Below are positions 8,616 to 18,065 of a DNA stretch of 37,681 nt, one piece after another (within the stretch, counting starts at the first letter, position 1; every line of letters begins with the position of its first letter). This DNA comes from Chloroflexota bacterium (GTDB lineage: Bacteria > Chloroflexota > Anaerolineae > Aggregatilineales > Phototrophicaceae). Location of the stretch: assembly GCA_026706445.1 (NCBI GenBank), contig JAPOYT010000241.1:1-37681 (forward strand), read 5' to 3'. Position numbers and translations under genes: made by a program. The notes below the pieces were generated by a model. That model was not told where the DNA came from and ran no database searches. It saw only the letters and a program-made list of their open reading frames with translations.

Positions 8616-9839
8616 ATGCCAGATAGCCCAAATGCAGAAATTGTCGCGATCGGCACTGAAATCTTGCTGGGCGAGATTACCGATACCAATTCGGTATATT
8701 TGGCGCGGCAGTTGCGCGATATCGGCGTCAACATCTTCTTCATGACGACCGTTGGCGACAACCTCGGGCGCATTGCCGGCGCCATCTCTGCCGCCCTGGA
8801 TCGCGCCGAAATTGTTATTACGACCGGAGGTTTGGGACCCACGGTTGATGACATGACGCGCCAGGCAGTGGCCGATGTATTCGAAAGACCCTTAGAATTC
8901 CATACCGCCTTATATCAGTCGATTGAAGAGCGTTTTCGCGGCTTCGGCGTAGAGATGACAGCCAATAACCGCCAACAGGCTTATCTTCCGCAATGCGCTG
9001 CTTTGATCGAAAACCCGGTGGGAACAGCGCCGGCCTTTCTTGTCGAGTCGGAACGCGGCATGGTGATTAGCTTGCCAGGCGTACCGAGGGAGATGAAGTA
9101 TCTGATGACCGAGTCAGTCGTACCCATTCTCTTGCAGCGCTACGAACTTGGCGTCATTGTCGCCCGCACCCTGCGCACTGCTGGAATTGGCGAAAGCTCG
9201 CTCGATGACAAAATCGGCAGGGAAATCCTGAATGAGCGGAACCCCAGCGTCGGTCTGGCGGCGCACCATGGCGCCGTGGATGTGCGGATTACCGCCAAAG
9301 CCGAAAGCCGGTCAAGCGCTGTGTCGCTGCTGGACGCGATGCAGGCGCGGCTTGAGGATCAAATTGGCGATGATATCTTCGGGGTCGATGAAGCCACTTT
9401 GGAAGATGTCGTGTGGAGTCACTTAAAAGAGAGCAACTCTACAATCTACGTGACCGAGGCCGGTCTTCCCGGCGTGATAAGCGATGCCTGGAGCGCCGAT
9501 TCCGACCGGTTGCGGTGGCAATATTACGACGACCCGACACAAGTCTTTGATCAATTTGATGTCAAGCCGGCGGACGTATCGCTTACGGAATTCGCTACCG
9601 ATGTTGCGGCGCGCGTCCGGAAGCGAGAGGGCGTTGACGCGAGCGTCGTCGTGCTCAGCTATCCGAACCTCGACGAGAACGCCGATGTGGAGCAGGGCAG
9701 CGCAGTCGCGATTTCCACCGCAAGTCAAACGCGTTTCCGCGGCTATGGCTTCGGTTCGCGTTCGGGCCTCGCCCGCGAATGGATATCGCGTTGGGGGCTG
9801 GCCAGCCTTTGGCGTATGTTGAAGGAGGAACGCGGCTGA
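8616..9839 (+). CDS. CinA-like protein with degenerate C-terminal deamidase domain
   Basis: The N-terminal ~250 residues are the molybdopterin-binding/COG1058 domain of CinA (IGTEILLGEITDTNS, TTGGLGPTVDD, SLPGVPREM), which in related proteins has ADP-ribose pyrophosphatase activity. The C-terminal part sits where the PncC nicotinamide-nucleotide amidase domain belongs, but the Ala-Glu-Ser-Cys-Thr-Gly-Gly motif with the nucleophilic serine reads Thr-Glu-Ala-Gly-Leu-Pro-Gly (9453-9473) and the later conserved loops are unrecognisable. ATG 8616 with GGAGCG nearby gives 407 residues; an upstream ATG at 8553 adds 21 unrelated residues. The region 8440-8615 between it and the divergent ATPase gene should hold both promoters. 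Confidence 0.85.
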   Translation: MPDSPNAEIVAIGTEILLGEITDTNSVYLARQLRDIGVNIFFMTTVGDNLGRIAGAISAALDRAEIVITTGGLGPTVDDMTRQAVADVFERPLEFHTALYQSIEERFRGFGVEMTANNRQQAYLPQCAALIENPVGTAPAFLVESERGMVISLPGVPREMKYLMTESVVPILLQRYELGVIVARTLRTAGIGESSLDDKIGREILNERNPSVGLAAHHGAVDVRITAKAESRSSAVSLLDAMQARLEDQIGDDIFGVDEATLEDVVWSHLKESNSTIYVTEAGLPGVISDAWSADSDRLRWQYYDDPTQVFDQFDVKPADVSLTEFATDVAARVRKREGVDASVVVLSYPNLDENADVEQGSAVAISTASQTRFRGYGFGSRSGLAREWISRWGLASLWRMLKEERG

Positions 9840-9864
9840 GGCTTGGTCTGTTAGACAATCGAAG

Positions 9865-11664
9865 TCACTCATCAAGGCTGAGCAGCGCCATAAAGGCTTC
9901 CTGCGGAACCTCAACCGAGCCAATCATTTTCATGCGCTTCTTGCCCTTTTTCTGCTTCTCCAGCAACTTTTTCTTGCGCGTGACATCACCGCCGTAGCAT
10001 TTGGCCAAAACATCTTTGCGCAGGGCTCTCACATTGGCGCGGGATATGACTCGTTTTCCAACCGCCGCCTGCACTGGCACGGTGAACATCTGGCGCGGAA
10101 TCAGCGCTTTTAGTCGGCTCACCAGCCGCTGGCCCCGATTATATGCGTCATCGCGGTGGCAGATCATCGCCAGCGCATCCACCGGATCTTCATTAACCAA
10201 GACTTCCACTTTGACCAGGTCGCCAGCGCGATATTCGTGGAATTGATAATCAAGGCTTGCGTAGCCCTGTGTTACGCTTTTGAGCTTGTCGTAAAAGTCG
10301 ATGATAATTTCTGAAAGCGGAATCTCATAATTCAAGATCACGCGGCTGGCATCGAGGTATTCTGTCGTTTCGTAAATGCCGCGCTTCTTGATCACCAGAT
10401 CCATGACTGATCCAATATAGGATTGGGGTGCGTAAATCTGGATTTTCATCCAGGGTTCCTGGATCTCGTCGACTGTGTTCTCATCGGGCAATAGGGCGGG
10501 ACTGTCGATTGAGATCGTTTGCCCATCGCTTTGCAATACACGGTATTCAACGCTGGGGGCGGTAGCCAGGATATCCAGATCGTATTCGCGTTCCAAACGT
10601 TCCTGGATAATTTCCATGTGAAACAATCCAAGAAAGCCGGCGCGAAAGCCGAAATTCAGCGCCTGCGAGGTCTCCGGTTGATAGACCAGCGACGCGTCGT
10701 TGAGTTGCAGCTTTTCCAAAGCATCGCGCAGGTTTGCGTATTCTTCATTGAGGGTCGGGTAAATTCCGGCGAAGACCATCGGCTTTACTTGCCTGTAGCC
10801 GGGCAAGGCATGCTCGGCGCCACTTTTCGCCAAGGTGATTGTGTCGCCCACACGGCACTCTTGCACCGATTTCAAGCCCGTCGCGATATAGCCAACTTCG
10901 CCCGCCTTCAGTTCACCAGTGGCGCGAAGGACTGGGTCAAAGACGCCGATTTCAATCGATTCAAAGCGGGCGCCAGTGGCGAAGAGCTTGAGCATGTCGC
11001 GCGAGCCAACGGTCCCGTCTACGACGCGTACATAAGCGATGACGCCCTTGTAGGCATCGTAATGCGAATCAAAAACCAGCGCCCGCAGCGGCTCGGACTC
11101 GTCTGTCGCCGGCGGCGGCACGTCCGCTACGACTCTTTCGAGCACTTCCCTTACGCCCAAGCCGTTCTTTGCCGAGATGCGCGGCATATTTTGAAGACTT
11201 GCGCCCAAAAGCTCTTCGACATCGCGCGCCACTTCGTCAGGCTGCGCCGCTGGCAAATCAATCTTGTTGATCACCGGGATGATCTCGAGATCCTGCTCAA
11301 GCGCCAGGTACACATTGGAGAGCGTCTGCGCTTCTATACCCTGGCTGGCGTCAACCACAAGTACGGCGCCCTCGCAAGCCTGCAAGGCGCGGCTAACTTC
11401 ATAGGTGAAATCGACATGACCGGGCGTATCGATCAGGTTTATGAGGTAAGTCTCGCCATCATGCGCTTCATATTGCATGCGTACCGCCGACGCCTTGATA
11501 GTGACGCCGCGCTCGCGCTCAAGCGCCATGCTATCGAGCAGCTGCTCCTGCATATCGCGTTCGCTGACGGTATTGGTCAGTTCCAGCAGCCTATCGGCCA
11601 GCGTGCTTTTTCCATGATCGACATGCGCGATGATGCAGAAATTGCGAATATGCTTGATCTTCAT
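9865..11664 (-). CDS. lepA: Elongation factor 4 (LepA)
   Basis: A translational GTPase that acts on stalled or misassembled ribosomes. About 599 residues, the usual length. G1 [10 protein letters not shown]3 [11 protein letters not shown] and G4 NKIDLP are intact. The LepA-specific C-terminal domain ends in the lysine-rich segment [16 protein letters not shown] and the closing VPQEAF. Start is ATG 11664 or the TTG codon just before it at 11667; no clear ribosome site distinguishes them. It follows tlyA on the same strand by 67 bases and converges on cinA. Confidence 0.97.
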   Translation of the reverse strand: MKIKHIRNFCIIAHVDHGKSTLADRLLELTNTVSERDMQEQLLDSMALERERGVTIKASAVRMQYEAHDGETYLINLIDTPGHVDFTYEVSRALQACEGAVLVVDASQGIEAQTLSNVYLALEQDLEIIPVINKIDLPAAQPDEVARDVEELLGASLQNMPRISAKNGLGVREVLERVVADVPPPATDESEPLRALVFDSHYDAYKGVIAYVRVVDGTVGSRDMLKLFATGARFESIEIGVFDPVLRATGELKAGEVGYIATGLKSVQECRVGDTITLAKSGAEHALPGYRQVKPMVFAGIYPTLNEEYANLRDALEKLQLNDASLVYQPETSQALNFGFRAGFLGLFHMEIIQERLEREYDLDILATAPSVEYRVLQSDGQTISIDSPALLPDENTVDEIQEPWMKIQIYAPQSYIGSVMDLVIKKRGIYETTEYLDASRVILNYEIPLSEIIIDFYDKLKSVTQGYASLDYQFHEYRAGDLVKVEVLVNEDPVDALAMICHRDDAYNRGQRLVSRLKALIPRQMFTVPVQAAVGKRVISRANVRALRKDVLAKCYGGDVTRKKKLLEKQKKGKKRMKMIGSVEVPQEAFMALLSLDE

Positions 11665-11731
11665 CAATAGCCGAAGTTTGGTATACGATAATCCAATTAT
11701 GAAGCATCAGGGGATTTTGGAGTAGGGCAGG

Positions 11732-12529
11732 CTACTCGTTTGCCGAAGTCAGGGCATTGACCGTGCAATCGACTTTGCGCGCCATGTCCGAGGCAAGACC
11801 TCGCCGCAGCCAGAGCAGATACTCTATATTGCCCTTCGCGCCAGTTATAGGCGATCTCATCACGTTGCGCGCCGCGAATTCCAGCGCCTGCGCGCCGCTG
11901 ACTGTTTCCTTCAGCACACGCCGATGAACGGCAAGATCGCGAATGACGCCGCCTTTTCCAACTTCTGATCGTCCGGCTTCGAATTGCGGCTTCACCAGCG
12001 TGATTACGTCCGCAGTGGCCGAAATTACTCGAGCCACGGCCGGCAGGATCAGTCGCAGCGATATAAATGAAACATCTACCACCGCAAGCTCGACGCATTC
12101 GCCCAGCGTATCAAGATAGCGCGCGTTTGTATTCTCCATTAAGACGACGCGATTGTCGCTCCGCAAGCGATAATCCATTATGCCTTTCCCCACATCGATC
12201 GCATACACCTTGACCGCGCCATGTTGCAGAAGGCAATCGGTAAATCCGCCCGTGCTCGCGCCGATATCGGCACACACTTTGCCAGTCGGATCTATGCCGA
12301 AGCTATTTAAGGCCGCTTCCAGCTTAGGACCGCCGCGGCTGACGTATCGAGGCTTTTCTTTGAGCGCGATGTCGGCGCCCGCCGCGACGAAAGTACCTGG
12401 TTTGTCCACGACTGTCGCATTTACGATCACTTCACCCGCCATGATCATCGCCGCTGCTTTGCTGCGAGTTGGCGCGAGCCCTTTTGATACGAGCAGAAGA
12501 TCAAGGCGCGTCTTATGCTTGGACTTCAA
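11732..12529 (-). CDS. tlyA: TlyA-family rRNA 2'-O-methyltransferase / hemolysin A
   Basis: The 265 residues comprise an S4 RNA-binding domain (about 7-66, RLDLLLVSKGLAPTRSKAAAMI) and a FtsJ-like methyltransferase domain with the SAM motif ADIGASTGGFTDCLL near residue 88. Mycobacterial TlyA methylates ribose in 16S and 23S rRNA; the same role is likely. The start is TTG 12529, and the upstream protease stops at TGA 12528-12526, so the genes overlap as TTGA and are probably coupled. This is an odd pairing of a secreted protease with an rRNA enzyme and most likely reflects compact packing. Confidence 0.93.
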   Translation of the reverse strand: MKSKHKTRLDLLLVSKGLAPTRSKAAAMIMAGEVIVNATVVDKPGTFVAAGADIALKEKPRYVSRGGPKLEAALNSFGIDPTGKVCADIGASTGGFTDCLLQHGAVKVYAIDVGKGIMDYRLRSDNRVVLMENTNARYLDTLGECVELAVVDVSFISLRLILPAVARVISATADVITLVKPQFEAGRSEVGKGGVIRDLAVHRRVLKETVSGAQALEFAARNVMRSPITGAKGNIEYLLWLRRGLASDMARKVDCTVNALTSANE

Positions 12530-14730
12530 CCGCGCACCATTACTATCTCTAAATCCGCATAAGGCTGGTCGGCGGAGAATCTAAATACATCGGCGGCATG
12601 GGGGATGTATCCGTCGGCCTCGATGACGATGCTGTAATTTGTGTCAAAAGCCAGGGGACGCGCGAACTGAAAGTTGCCATTGCGATCGGTGGTGGCGAGA
12701 GCGAATACCTGATCTTCCCGCCACAGGAACTCGCTTGCCGCGTAATCTTCGCTGATCAGTACGATTGTAACGCTGGGAATCCCTCGCCGAGTGGCCGCGT
12801 CAATCACCTTTCCCGAAAGAATGGCGCCCTCAAACTGAGCGAGCCGGTCGATCGGCAGCTGGCCAATGCCAACTACCGCTTCCTGTTCCGCGAGCTTCAA
12901 CTTGTTCACAAGGAGTTGAAGCCTGTAACTGCCGTCGGGTGGATTGGACAGCGAAACGGTGAAATCCGAACCTGATTCGACGGTCAGCCAGGGATTGGTC
13001 GATTGAAAGAATACCTGGTCATCCACGAGCCAGCGCAGGGTCCATGGTGTGCCAGCCGCGATCTGGCGCCAGTCAAATTGGGCATACAGCGCCGGGATTG
13101 AGCTGGGAAAGGTTGAGGAAGCGGGCGTCAAACGAGCCGCCGAAAGCGTGTCGGCGGCGGTATGTCGAATATTGCCAAAGATTTCGGGGAGCGGTCCAGC
13201 CTGCCGCCCGGCAACGATGAAATCTGAAGTTGCGGATAGCGCTCCTTCTATGTATAGCTCCATGCGAAATAAACCGGGCAGAAGGCCTCCATTCGGCGCG
13301 ACTCGGATCACCTTCGCTCCATGGTTGCCGTCCGACCAGACATCGGCGGTTCGCGCAACTTCAACACCAAGGTAATACCAGATGGCCAACCACTGCAGTC
13401 CGTCCCGCATATTGGCGTATAAGAAGCGCGCGGATGCGATATCTCCCAAAGGCAAGATAGAGCCGTTGCCGACCAATGCGCCGCTTTGATCAAGCGTGCC
13501 GAAGACAATGTCGCTAAATTGGGGCCGATTCTCTACGGCGCCGCCCACGATGATTCGTTGGCTGCCGACAGAGGTCCCGTTCACCAGAAGCGTGAATTCA
13601 TAAGCGCCATTCGCCCAAGATTGCTCACGGCTGCCGACATACCAAAGCCCGCTTTCGCCGCCGCTCCAGCGCACAGGCGGGAGACTGAAGGTGGTTTCAG
13701 GAATGCCGTCCCGCGTCACGCGGAGCTCGTATACGGTGTCGGCCGTCATATTGGCGTAGTCAAAAAAGAGGTAAAGGCTATTTGTATTGTTCGGCATGGA
13801 GCCCACCACGGTCGACGGGGCGCCATCGGCGACCGAGGGCGCGAAGAAAAAGCGGGATGCCTGCGGTGGATTCAGCGGCCGCGCGACTTCGACAGGATTG
13901 CTGACGATGTCCACCTTTAGATTGTGCCGCGCGCCGCGAATCAAGCTCAGTGAGTGGTCAATTGGCCTCACGGTGCTGATGAAATCTCCGGTGGGAACGC
14001 AGACATCGCTGCTATTGACCAAACCGTCTTTGTTCGTATCGGCTATGTAGCGGCAGCTTGCGCTGGCAACCAAGCCGCCCAATGGAGCGTTTGTCGGAAT
14101 ACCGATGAGCCGTCCTGCGCTACTGTACGCGCCGCCACCCGACATCGTACCTGGAATCTCGGCGCGTGTCTTGAACCAGGATGGACCGCGACCAATTGGT
14201 TCCGCAATAAAGGCGGTAATCGTGCCCCGCGTGATGGCCACCGGACGATTCCCAAAATCGGGATAACCCGCCAGGATTAAATTATCGTCGATGGATACTT
14301 CGCCTGAGTTGCCAACTTCCACAAATGGCAGAATCGGCAACTCGCCGGCGGCGATCAACCTTCCATCCAACTCGCGCGCGATGCGTAAAACCGCGATGTC
14401 AAGTCCCTCGTCCGCGTTGAAGACTTCAGCCCGGTACTTCGGAATTGGCTGTTCAGACAGATCGACATTTAGCGAAACAATGATCTGGTCGCCGTCGCAT
14501 TGGCGGCTAGGCAGTACGCTGTGCGCATTGGTGATAATCAAACCGTCAGCGCTAATCAAGGTGCCGCTGCTTACGCATTTGACGACCAAATCGTTGTTGA
14601 CGCTCTTCGCGAAATAAATGAAAACCGTTGCCCGTTTTATCCGATCAATGTCTATACCGGCCGAGCCCTGCGCAAAGACAAGGCATGGCAGCAGAAACAA
14701 AATGATCGCGCTTTTGCGAAGATTATTCAT
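12526..14730 (-). CDS. Secreted trypsin-like serine protease with Ca-loop insert and C-terminal Ig-like/carboxypeptidase-regulatory-like domains
   Basis: 734 residues. A signal peptide occupies residues 1-22. The protease domain keeps the triad: His in ITNAHSV (H70), Asp in GLDIAVLRI (D111) and Ser in TMSGGGA (S197), although the usual Gly-Asn-Ser-Gly-Gly-Pro is altered around the serine. A dockerin-like calcium loop, Asp-Thr-Asn-Lys-Asp-Gly to Asp (231-242), is embedded late in the catalytic domain. Three tandem beta-rich modules of about 110-130 residues follow (for example NSLYLFFDYANM, SARFLYANMRDG, ALYAQFDWRQI), then a carboxypeptidase-regulatory-like domain (GKVIDAATRRGIPSVTIV to EADGYIP). 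Ribosome site GGAG six bases upstream. Exported; substrate unknown. It follows two envelope-protein genes, suggesting one secretion-related operon. Confidence 0.85.
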   Translation of the reverse strand: MNNLRKSAIILFLLPCLVFAQGSAGIDIDRIKRATVFIYFAKSVNNDLVVKCVSSGTLISADGLIITNAHSVLPSRQCDGDQIIVSLNVDLSEQPIPKYRAEVFNADEGLDIAVLRIARELDGRLIAAGELPILPFVEVGNSGEVSIDDNLILAGYPDFGNRPVAITRGTITAFIAEPIGRGPSWFKTRAEIPGTMSGGGAYSSAGRLIGIPTNAPLGGLVASASCRYIADTNKDGLVNSSDVCVPTGDFISTVRPIDHSLSLIRGARHNLKVDIVSNPVEVARPLNPPQASRFFFAPSVADGAPSTVVGSMPNNTNSLYLFFDYANMTADTVYELRVTRDGIPETTFSLPPVRWSGGESGLWYVGSREQSWANGAYEFTLLVNGTSVGSQRIIVGGAVENRPQFSDIVFGTLDQSGALVGNGSILPLGDIASARFLYANMRDGLQWLAIWYYLGVEVARTADVWSDGNHGAKVIRVAPNGGLLPGLFRMELYIEGALSATSDFIVAGRQAGPLPEIFGNIRHTAADTLSAARLTPASSTFPSSIPALYAQFDWRQIAAGTPWTLRWLVDDQVFFQSTNPWLTVESGSDFTVSLSNPPDGSYRLQLLVNKLKLAEQEAVVGIGQLPIDRLAQFEGAILSGKVIDAATRRGIPSVTIVLISEDYAASEFLWREDQVFALATTDRNGNFQFARPLAFDTNYSIVIEADGYIPHAADVFRFSADQPYADLEIVMVRG

Positions 14731-14748
14731 TACGGCTCCGGCGCTGGC

Positions 14749-15348
14749 CTAAAACTCGAGGTTCTGTACAAACCATCGCAAGGTTTCCAACTCAGCCTGG
14801 TAGATCTTGTTATCGGCGCGAAAGGAGACGATCAAGGCCTGGCCCCGCCGAATCGTCAGAATGTCCAGCGCATTGACAATTGACGATACGCCCTCGAGGA
14901 ATGGGCTCGTATCGCGCGATACGAAAGAGTAGGACATCGATACAGCCGCGCTGTCGTCAGCCAGCCGATAAGTGTCAAAACCGAGAACCGTGTAATCGAT
15001 CAGCACTTGCGAGCGCTGCAAACTTAGCTGATCGAAGATGTTTCGCTCTGTTGTATCCGGACCGACAGGGGAAGTGCTGACTTCGATGACGGTTTTGAAA
15101 CCGAGATGCGCCATGTCTCGCACGCGAAAAACGTAGGAGCCCGACTCTTCGAGAAACCAGCGAGCTGGATACAGCGCGGCAATGCCCGCCTCGAGATTGC
15201 TGTAGCGACTGGCTTGATTGAGGGCGCTATCTTGCAGGTTGACGCCCAAGGCGAAACCGCAAACGATTACGATATAGGTGATAGCAATGGACCACCGCTG
15301 CCGCGGCGTAATTTGAATAGCCGGAGAACGACCGGTATCAAATGCCAT
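14749..15348 (-). CDS. Membrane-anchored extracytoplasmic protein, unknown function
   Basis: 199 residues from ATG 15348, preferred over an upstream start at 15456 that lies deep inside the preceding gene. One transmembrane helix (about residues 17-37, IAITYIVIVCGFALGV) is followed by an exported domain of about 160 residues rich in alternating beta-type segments, with a repeated pattern of Asp/Ser-rich loops. I recognise no family. It overlaps the end of the polytopic membrane protein by 11 bases and lies 18 bases before the protease, so the three are likely co-expressed. Confidence 0.75.
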   Translation of the reverse strand: MAFDTGRSPAIQITPRQRWSIAITYIVIVCGFALGVNLQDSALNQASRYSNLEAGIAALYPARWFLEESGSYVFRVRDMAHLGFKTVIEVSTSPVGPDTTERNIFDQLSLQRSQVLIDYTVLGFDTYRLADDSAAVSMSYSFVSRDTSPFLEGVSSIVNALDILTIRRGQALIVSFRADNKIYQAELETLRWFVQNLEF

Positions 15349-16249
15349 GGGAATTCCGCTGGCTGGCAAAAGCTTCGCGTTCGCTGCGTTCCGCGTTGCT
15401 ATAAAGAAAATACACAATGCCAAGTGTTGCGAACAACGACCCAACCAGCAAGGCACAGGCGAAGAGCGGCCGGTCGGTGTTTCCAGCAGTACTAAGAGGC
15501 CCGCTCAGAAAGCCGCCAACCGAAGCAGACGTTATTCCGGTCGTCATCGCCGCAACGAGGAAATTCGCCGGAAGAACAAGCGGGTAAGCATCGGAGAAAT
15601 ACGATTCTATTATGCCCAGGGCGAGGAACAGCCCAGAGGCAAGCTGAACCGTAATGTTAAACAGCAGGTAGATCGCCGCGATATCCCATGTCGGTTCAAG
15701 CCGCCATATCAGCGCCGAATTCAAGAATGCGCTGTAGCCGATCGAGCTGGCCAAGGCATAGGCGACCGCATCACTGCGCACGCGCAGTCCCCGCGGAAGA
15801 ATGAGATAACGAAGGACGAGAAACTTGAGACCGGCGTCGACAATGCCCGCAGTTAGCGTGTAACCAAGAATGCGCGTAAAGACCGACTGCAAAGGCAGCC
15901 ATTGCTGAACGCGGAAGAAGTCATTTACGAGCGGCAAGCCGATGGCCGAAGCGGTTAATGCCGATACGACAGCGACACCGATCAGTCGCCTCCGCGGACG
16001 GGAAACACGATATTCTGGCAAAACTGAGACGAACAGCCAGAGAATGACGGGAAAGGGGACAAGGGCAAGTGAAAGCAGCCGTTCGAGTTGCGCGTCGAAG
16101 CTTGGGCTTAGCAACTCGTTAAATAGAACAATGGCGAGCAAGGTTGCCGTGGTTATAACGATCTGCGCGCTCAATCTGCGCCATACCGGCAGAAACGCGT
16201 ATGTGTCCGCCCGGTCCAGGTCGGATTGAAGGCGCGTGTCCATCAGCAC
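15338..16249 (-). CDS. Polytopic membrane protein, weakly PrsW-like
   Basis: Up to 303 residues with about eight predicted membrane helices. A segment reading AGIVDAGLKFLVLRYLI resembles the helix of PrsW-type intramembrane proteases (pattern Glu-Glu-x3-Lys), but the two glutamates are not present, so proteolytic activity is not supported. Start is GTG 16249 or ATG 16243; neither has a good ribosome site. First gene of the minus-strand run leading to the secreted protease and tlyA, divergent from the solute-binding lipoprotein. The 214 bases between them contain a TATAAT at 16289-16294 but no well-spaced -35. Confidence 0.7.
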   Translation of the reverse strand: MLMDTRLQSDLDRADTYAFLPVWRRLSAQIVITTATLLAIVLFNELLSPSFDAQLERLLSLALVPFPVILWLFVSVLPEYRVSRPRRRLIGVAVVSALTASAIGLPLVNDFFRVQQWLPLQSVFTRILGYTLTAGIVDAGLKFLVLRYLILPRGLRVRSDAVAYALASSIGYSAFLNSALIWRLEPTWDIAAIYLLFNITVQLASGLFLALGIIESYFSDAYPLVLPANFLVAAMTTGITSASVGGFLSGPLSTAGNTDRPLFACALLVGSLFATLGIVYFLYSNAERSEREAFASQRNSHGI

Positions 16250-16463
16250 TTGCTCGGCGCTTTTCTTCCTGTCCTATTGACGTCCGTCTATAATCTAACC
16301 TACGAAAAGAGAGTACAAAAGTAAAGTGGCAGTGCCCGCTCCAGATTCCGGCAATAAGGAAAATCTTTCCGAAGGCGATCTCGGGAAGTTAAAACTGAGT
16401 GACGACGGACGTCTCTACAGTATGGCATGCCTTGACCGAGCAGCAGGCCCGGCTTGGCCGTTC

Positions 16464-18065
16464 ATGATGCGATTTTCAGCATGGGCAATTGCTTTGCTAG
16501 CGCTTTTTGCCTGCGGCGCCGCCGAGCAATCAATCCCCTGTAAAGACGACCGTCGATGCTTGCGCTACGCGCTATCAACCGATATTCCCTTGCTTGACCC
16601 TCACTTCAGCCATTTGCCAGAAGCGGGCATGATCTTTCGTCAGATCTATGACACTTTGGTCTATCGAGACGGTGAAAGCGGCGAGTTTCGTCCCGGACTG
16701 GCGATCGATTGGGAGATTTCAGAGGATGGTCTCGTTTACACCTTTCGTTTGCGCCGCGATGTGCTCTTTCATGACGGAACCGACTTTTCCGCCGCAGCGG
16801 TCGCCCAGAATATTGAGCGCATATTTCGTCCCGAGTCGGAGCAGTCATTGGCGCGGAAGCTGCTTGCGCCCTTGCGGCAATATGAAGTCCTTGACGAGCA
16901 TACCATTCGTCTGCGACTTTTCGAGCCACATGCTGCGCTGCTGGACAGTCTCGCGCAGCCCTTCCTCGGCATAGCCAGCCCCAAGGCGCTGAATGAGAGC
17001 GACGGTTTGCGCTACCAGTATCATCAGTCTGGCACGGGGCCATTTGCGCTGGCAAGCTATTTGCCGGGCGAACTGATCGTTTTGCGCCGCTTTGGCGGTT
17101 ATGCCGGGGTCTCAACGAGTGAAGCGCCAATGACCGGCGACGAAATCGATCGCGTAGAATTCTCTATCATTACCGAATCGGAGGTGGATTGGCTTGCGCT
17201 GCTTGGCGATTCCCAGGATGTGGTTGACAATGTCTCGTCAGCCGCCGCGCAAAGTCTGGCGAACAACAGCCGGGTAGTCCTTATGCCAATTCGGATCCCA
17301 GGGCAGACGGTCCAGTATCTCTTCAATACGAACAGAAAACACTTGACAGACCGCGAAGTTCGCCTCGCCTTGCTGTTGGCGACGAATCGAATCGGCATCA
17401 GTGATCAGATTTTTTACAATACGTCGCCGGTCGCTTGGGCGCCGCTCGCCGCAAACACCGGTTATGCGCATTCGGGCTTCATCAATGAATTTGAATTCGA
17501 TCTGGATCAAGCGCGGGCTTTACTTGAAGCAGCCGGTTACGCCGACAGCGATGGCGATGGGATTCTGGAAAAATCCGCAGACCGGCTGGAATTGACTGTT
17601 CTCGCGCCACCCTGGGGTCAATTGCCGGAATTAGCAGCCTTTCTCAAAGACCAATGGAGACTGATCGGTATTAGTCTTATAGTGGAACCGGCGCCAGGCG
17701 CCGCTCAGCTCAACCGGCTAATACAGACTGGCGAATACGACTTGTTGCCAATCGATAACTATGGCTTGGACCCGGGCATACTCAGCGAGGTTTTCCTGGA
17801 CAGTTCGCTCTTTTCATCGTCGCGCGCGCCTCACACGCGATTGAACGATTTGCTAATCCGCGCGGCGATGGAACAAGATGCTGCGGCTCGCCGGAATCAA
17901 TACTACGAGGTTCAGTCAATTCTGATGAGCGAGGTGTTGCTCTTGCCTATACGTGAGAACGTGCGGCTGCGAGCGGTCGGCGCCAATATCGAGAGCCTCC
18001 GATATGACGCCTACGGCTTCTATCCAATACTAAGCAATGTGATTATCGCCGAGTCCCAAAGCTAG
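16464..18065 (+). CDS. Solute-binding lipoprotein of a peptide/nickel-type ABC importer (family 5)
   Basis: About 533 residues from ATG 16464, chosen because the signal sequence begins there (MMRFSAWAIALLALFAC, lipobox Cys at residue 17); the frame is open upstream to 16326 but adds an unlikely leader. The mature protein follows the SBP_bac_5 pattern: an N-terminal LDPHF segment, YDTLVYRDGESGEFRPGLA, YTFRLRRDVLFHDGT and a closing LPIRENVRLRA. It would sit on the outer face of the membrane and deliver oligopeptides or other small ligands to permeases encoded elsewhere. Its 3' end overlaps the convergent IPK gene by 23 bases. An internal Asp-Ser-Asp-Gly-Asp-Gly loop could bind calcium. Confidence 0.9.
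   Translation: MMRFSAWAIALLALFACGAAEQSIPCKDDRRCLRYALSTDIPLLDPHFSHLPEAGMIFRQIYDTLVYRDGESGEFRPGLAIDWEISEDGLVYTFRLRRDVLFHDGTDFSAAAVAQNIERIFRPESEQSLARKLLAPLRQYEVLDEHTIRLRLFEPHAALLDSLAQPFLGIASPKALNESDGLRYQYHQSGTGPFALASYLPGELIVLRRFGGYAGVSTSEAPMTGDEIDRVEFSIITESEVDWLALLGDSQDVVDNVSSAAAQSLANNSRVVLMPIRIPGQTVQYLFNTNRKHLTDREVRLALLLATNRIGISDQIFYNTSPVAWAPLAANTGYAHSGFINEFEFDLDQARALLEAAGYADSDGDGILEKSADRLELTVLAPPWGQLPELAAFLKDQWRLIGISLIVEPAPGAAQLNRLIQTGEYDLLPIDNYGLDPGILSEVFLDSSLFSSSRAPHTRLNDLLIRAAMEQDAAARRNQYYEVQSILMSEVLLLPIRENVRLRAVGANIESLRYDAYGFYPILSNVIIAESQS

Noticed and set aside
10519..11670. 383-codon plus-strand ORF
   Set aside because: Antisense to lepA, which is full-length and certain.
16277..16294. 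TTGACG and TATAAT upstream of the solute-binding lipoprotein as a promoter
   Set aside because: Only six bases separate the hexamers; the TATAAT may be a -10 but this is not its -35.
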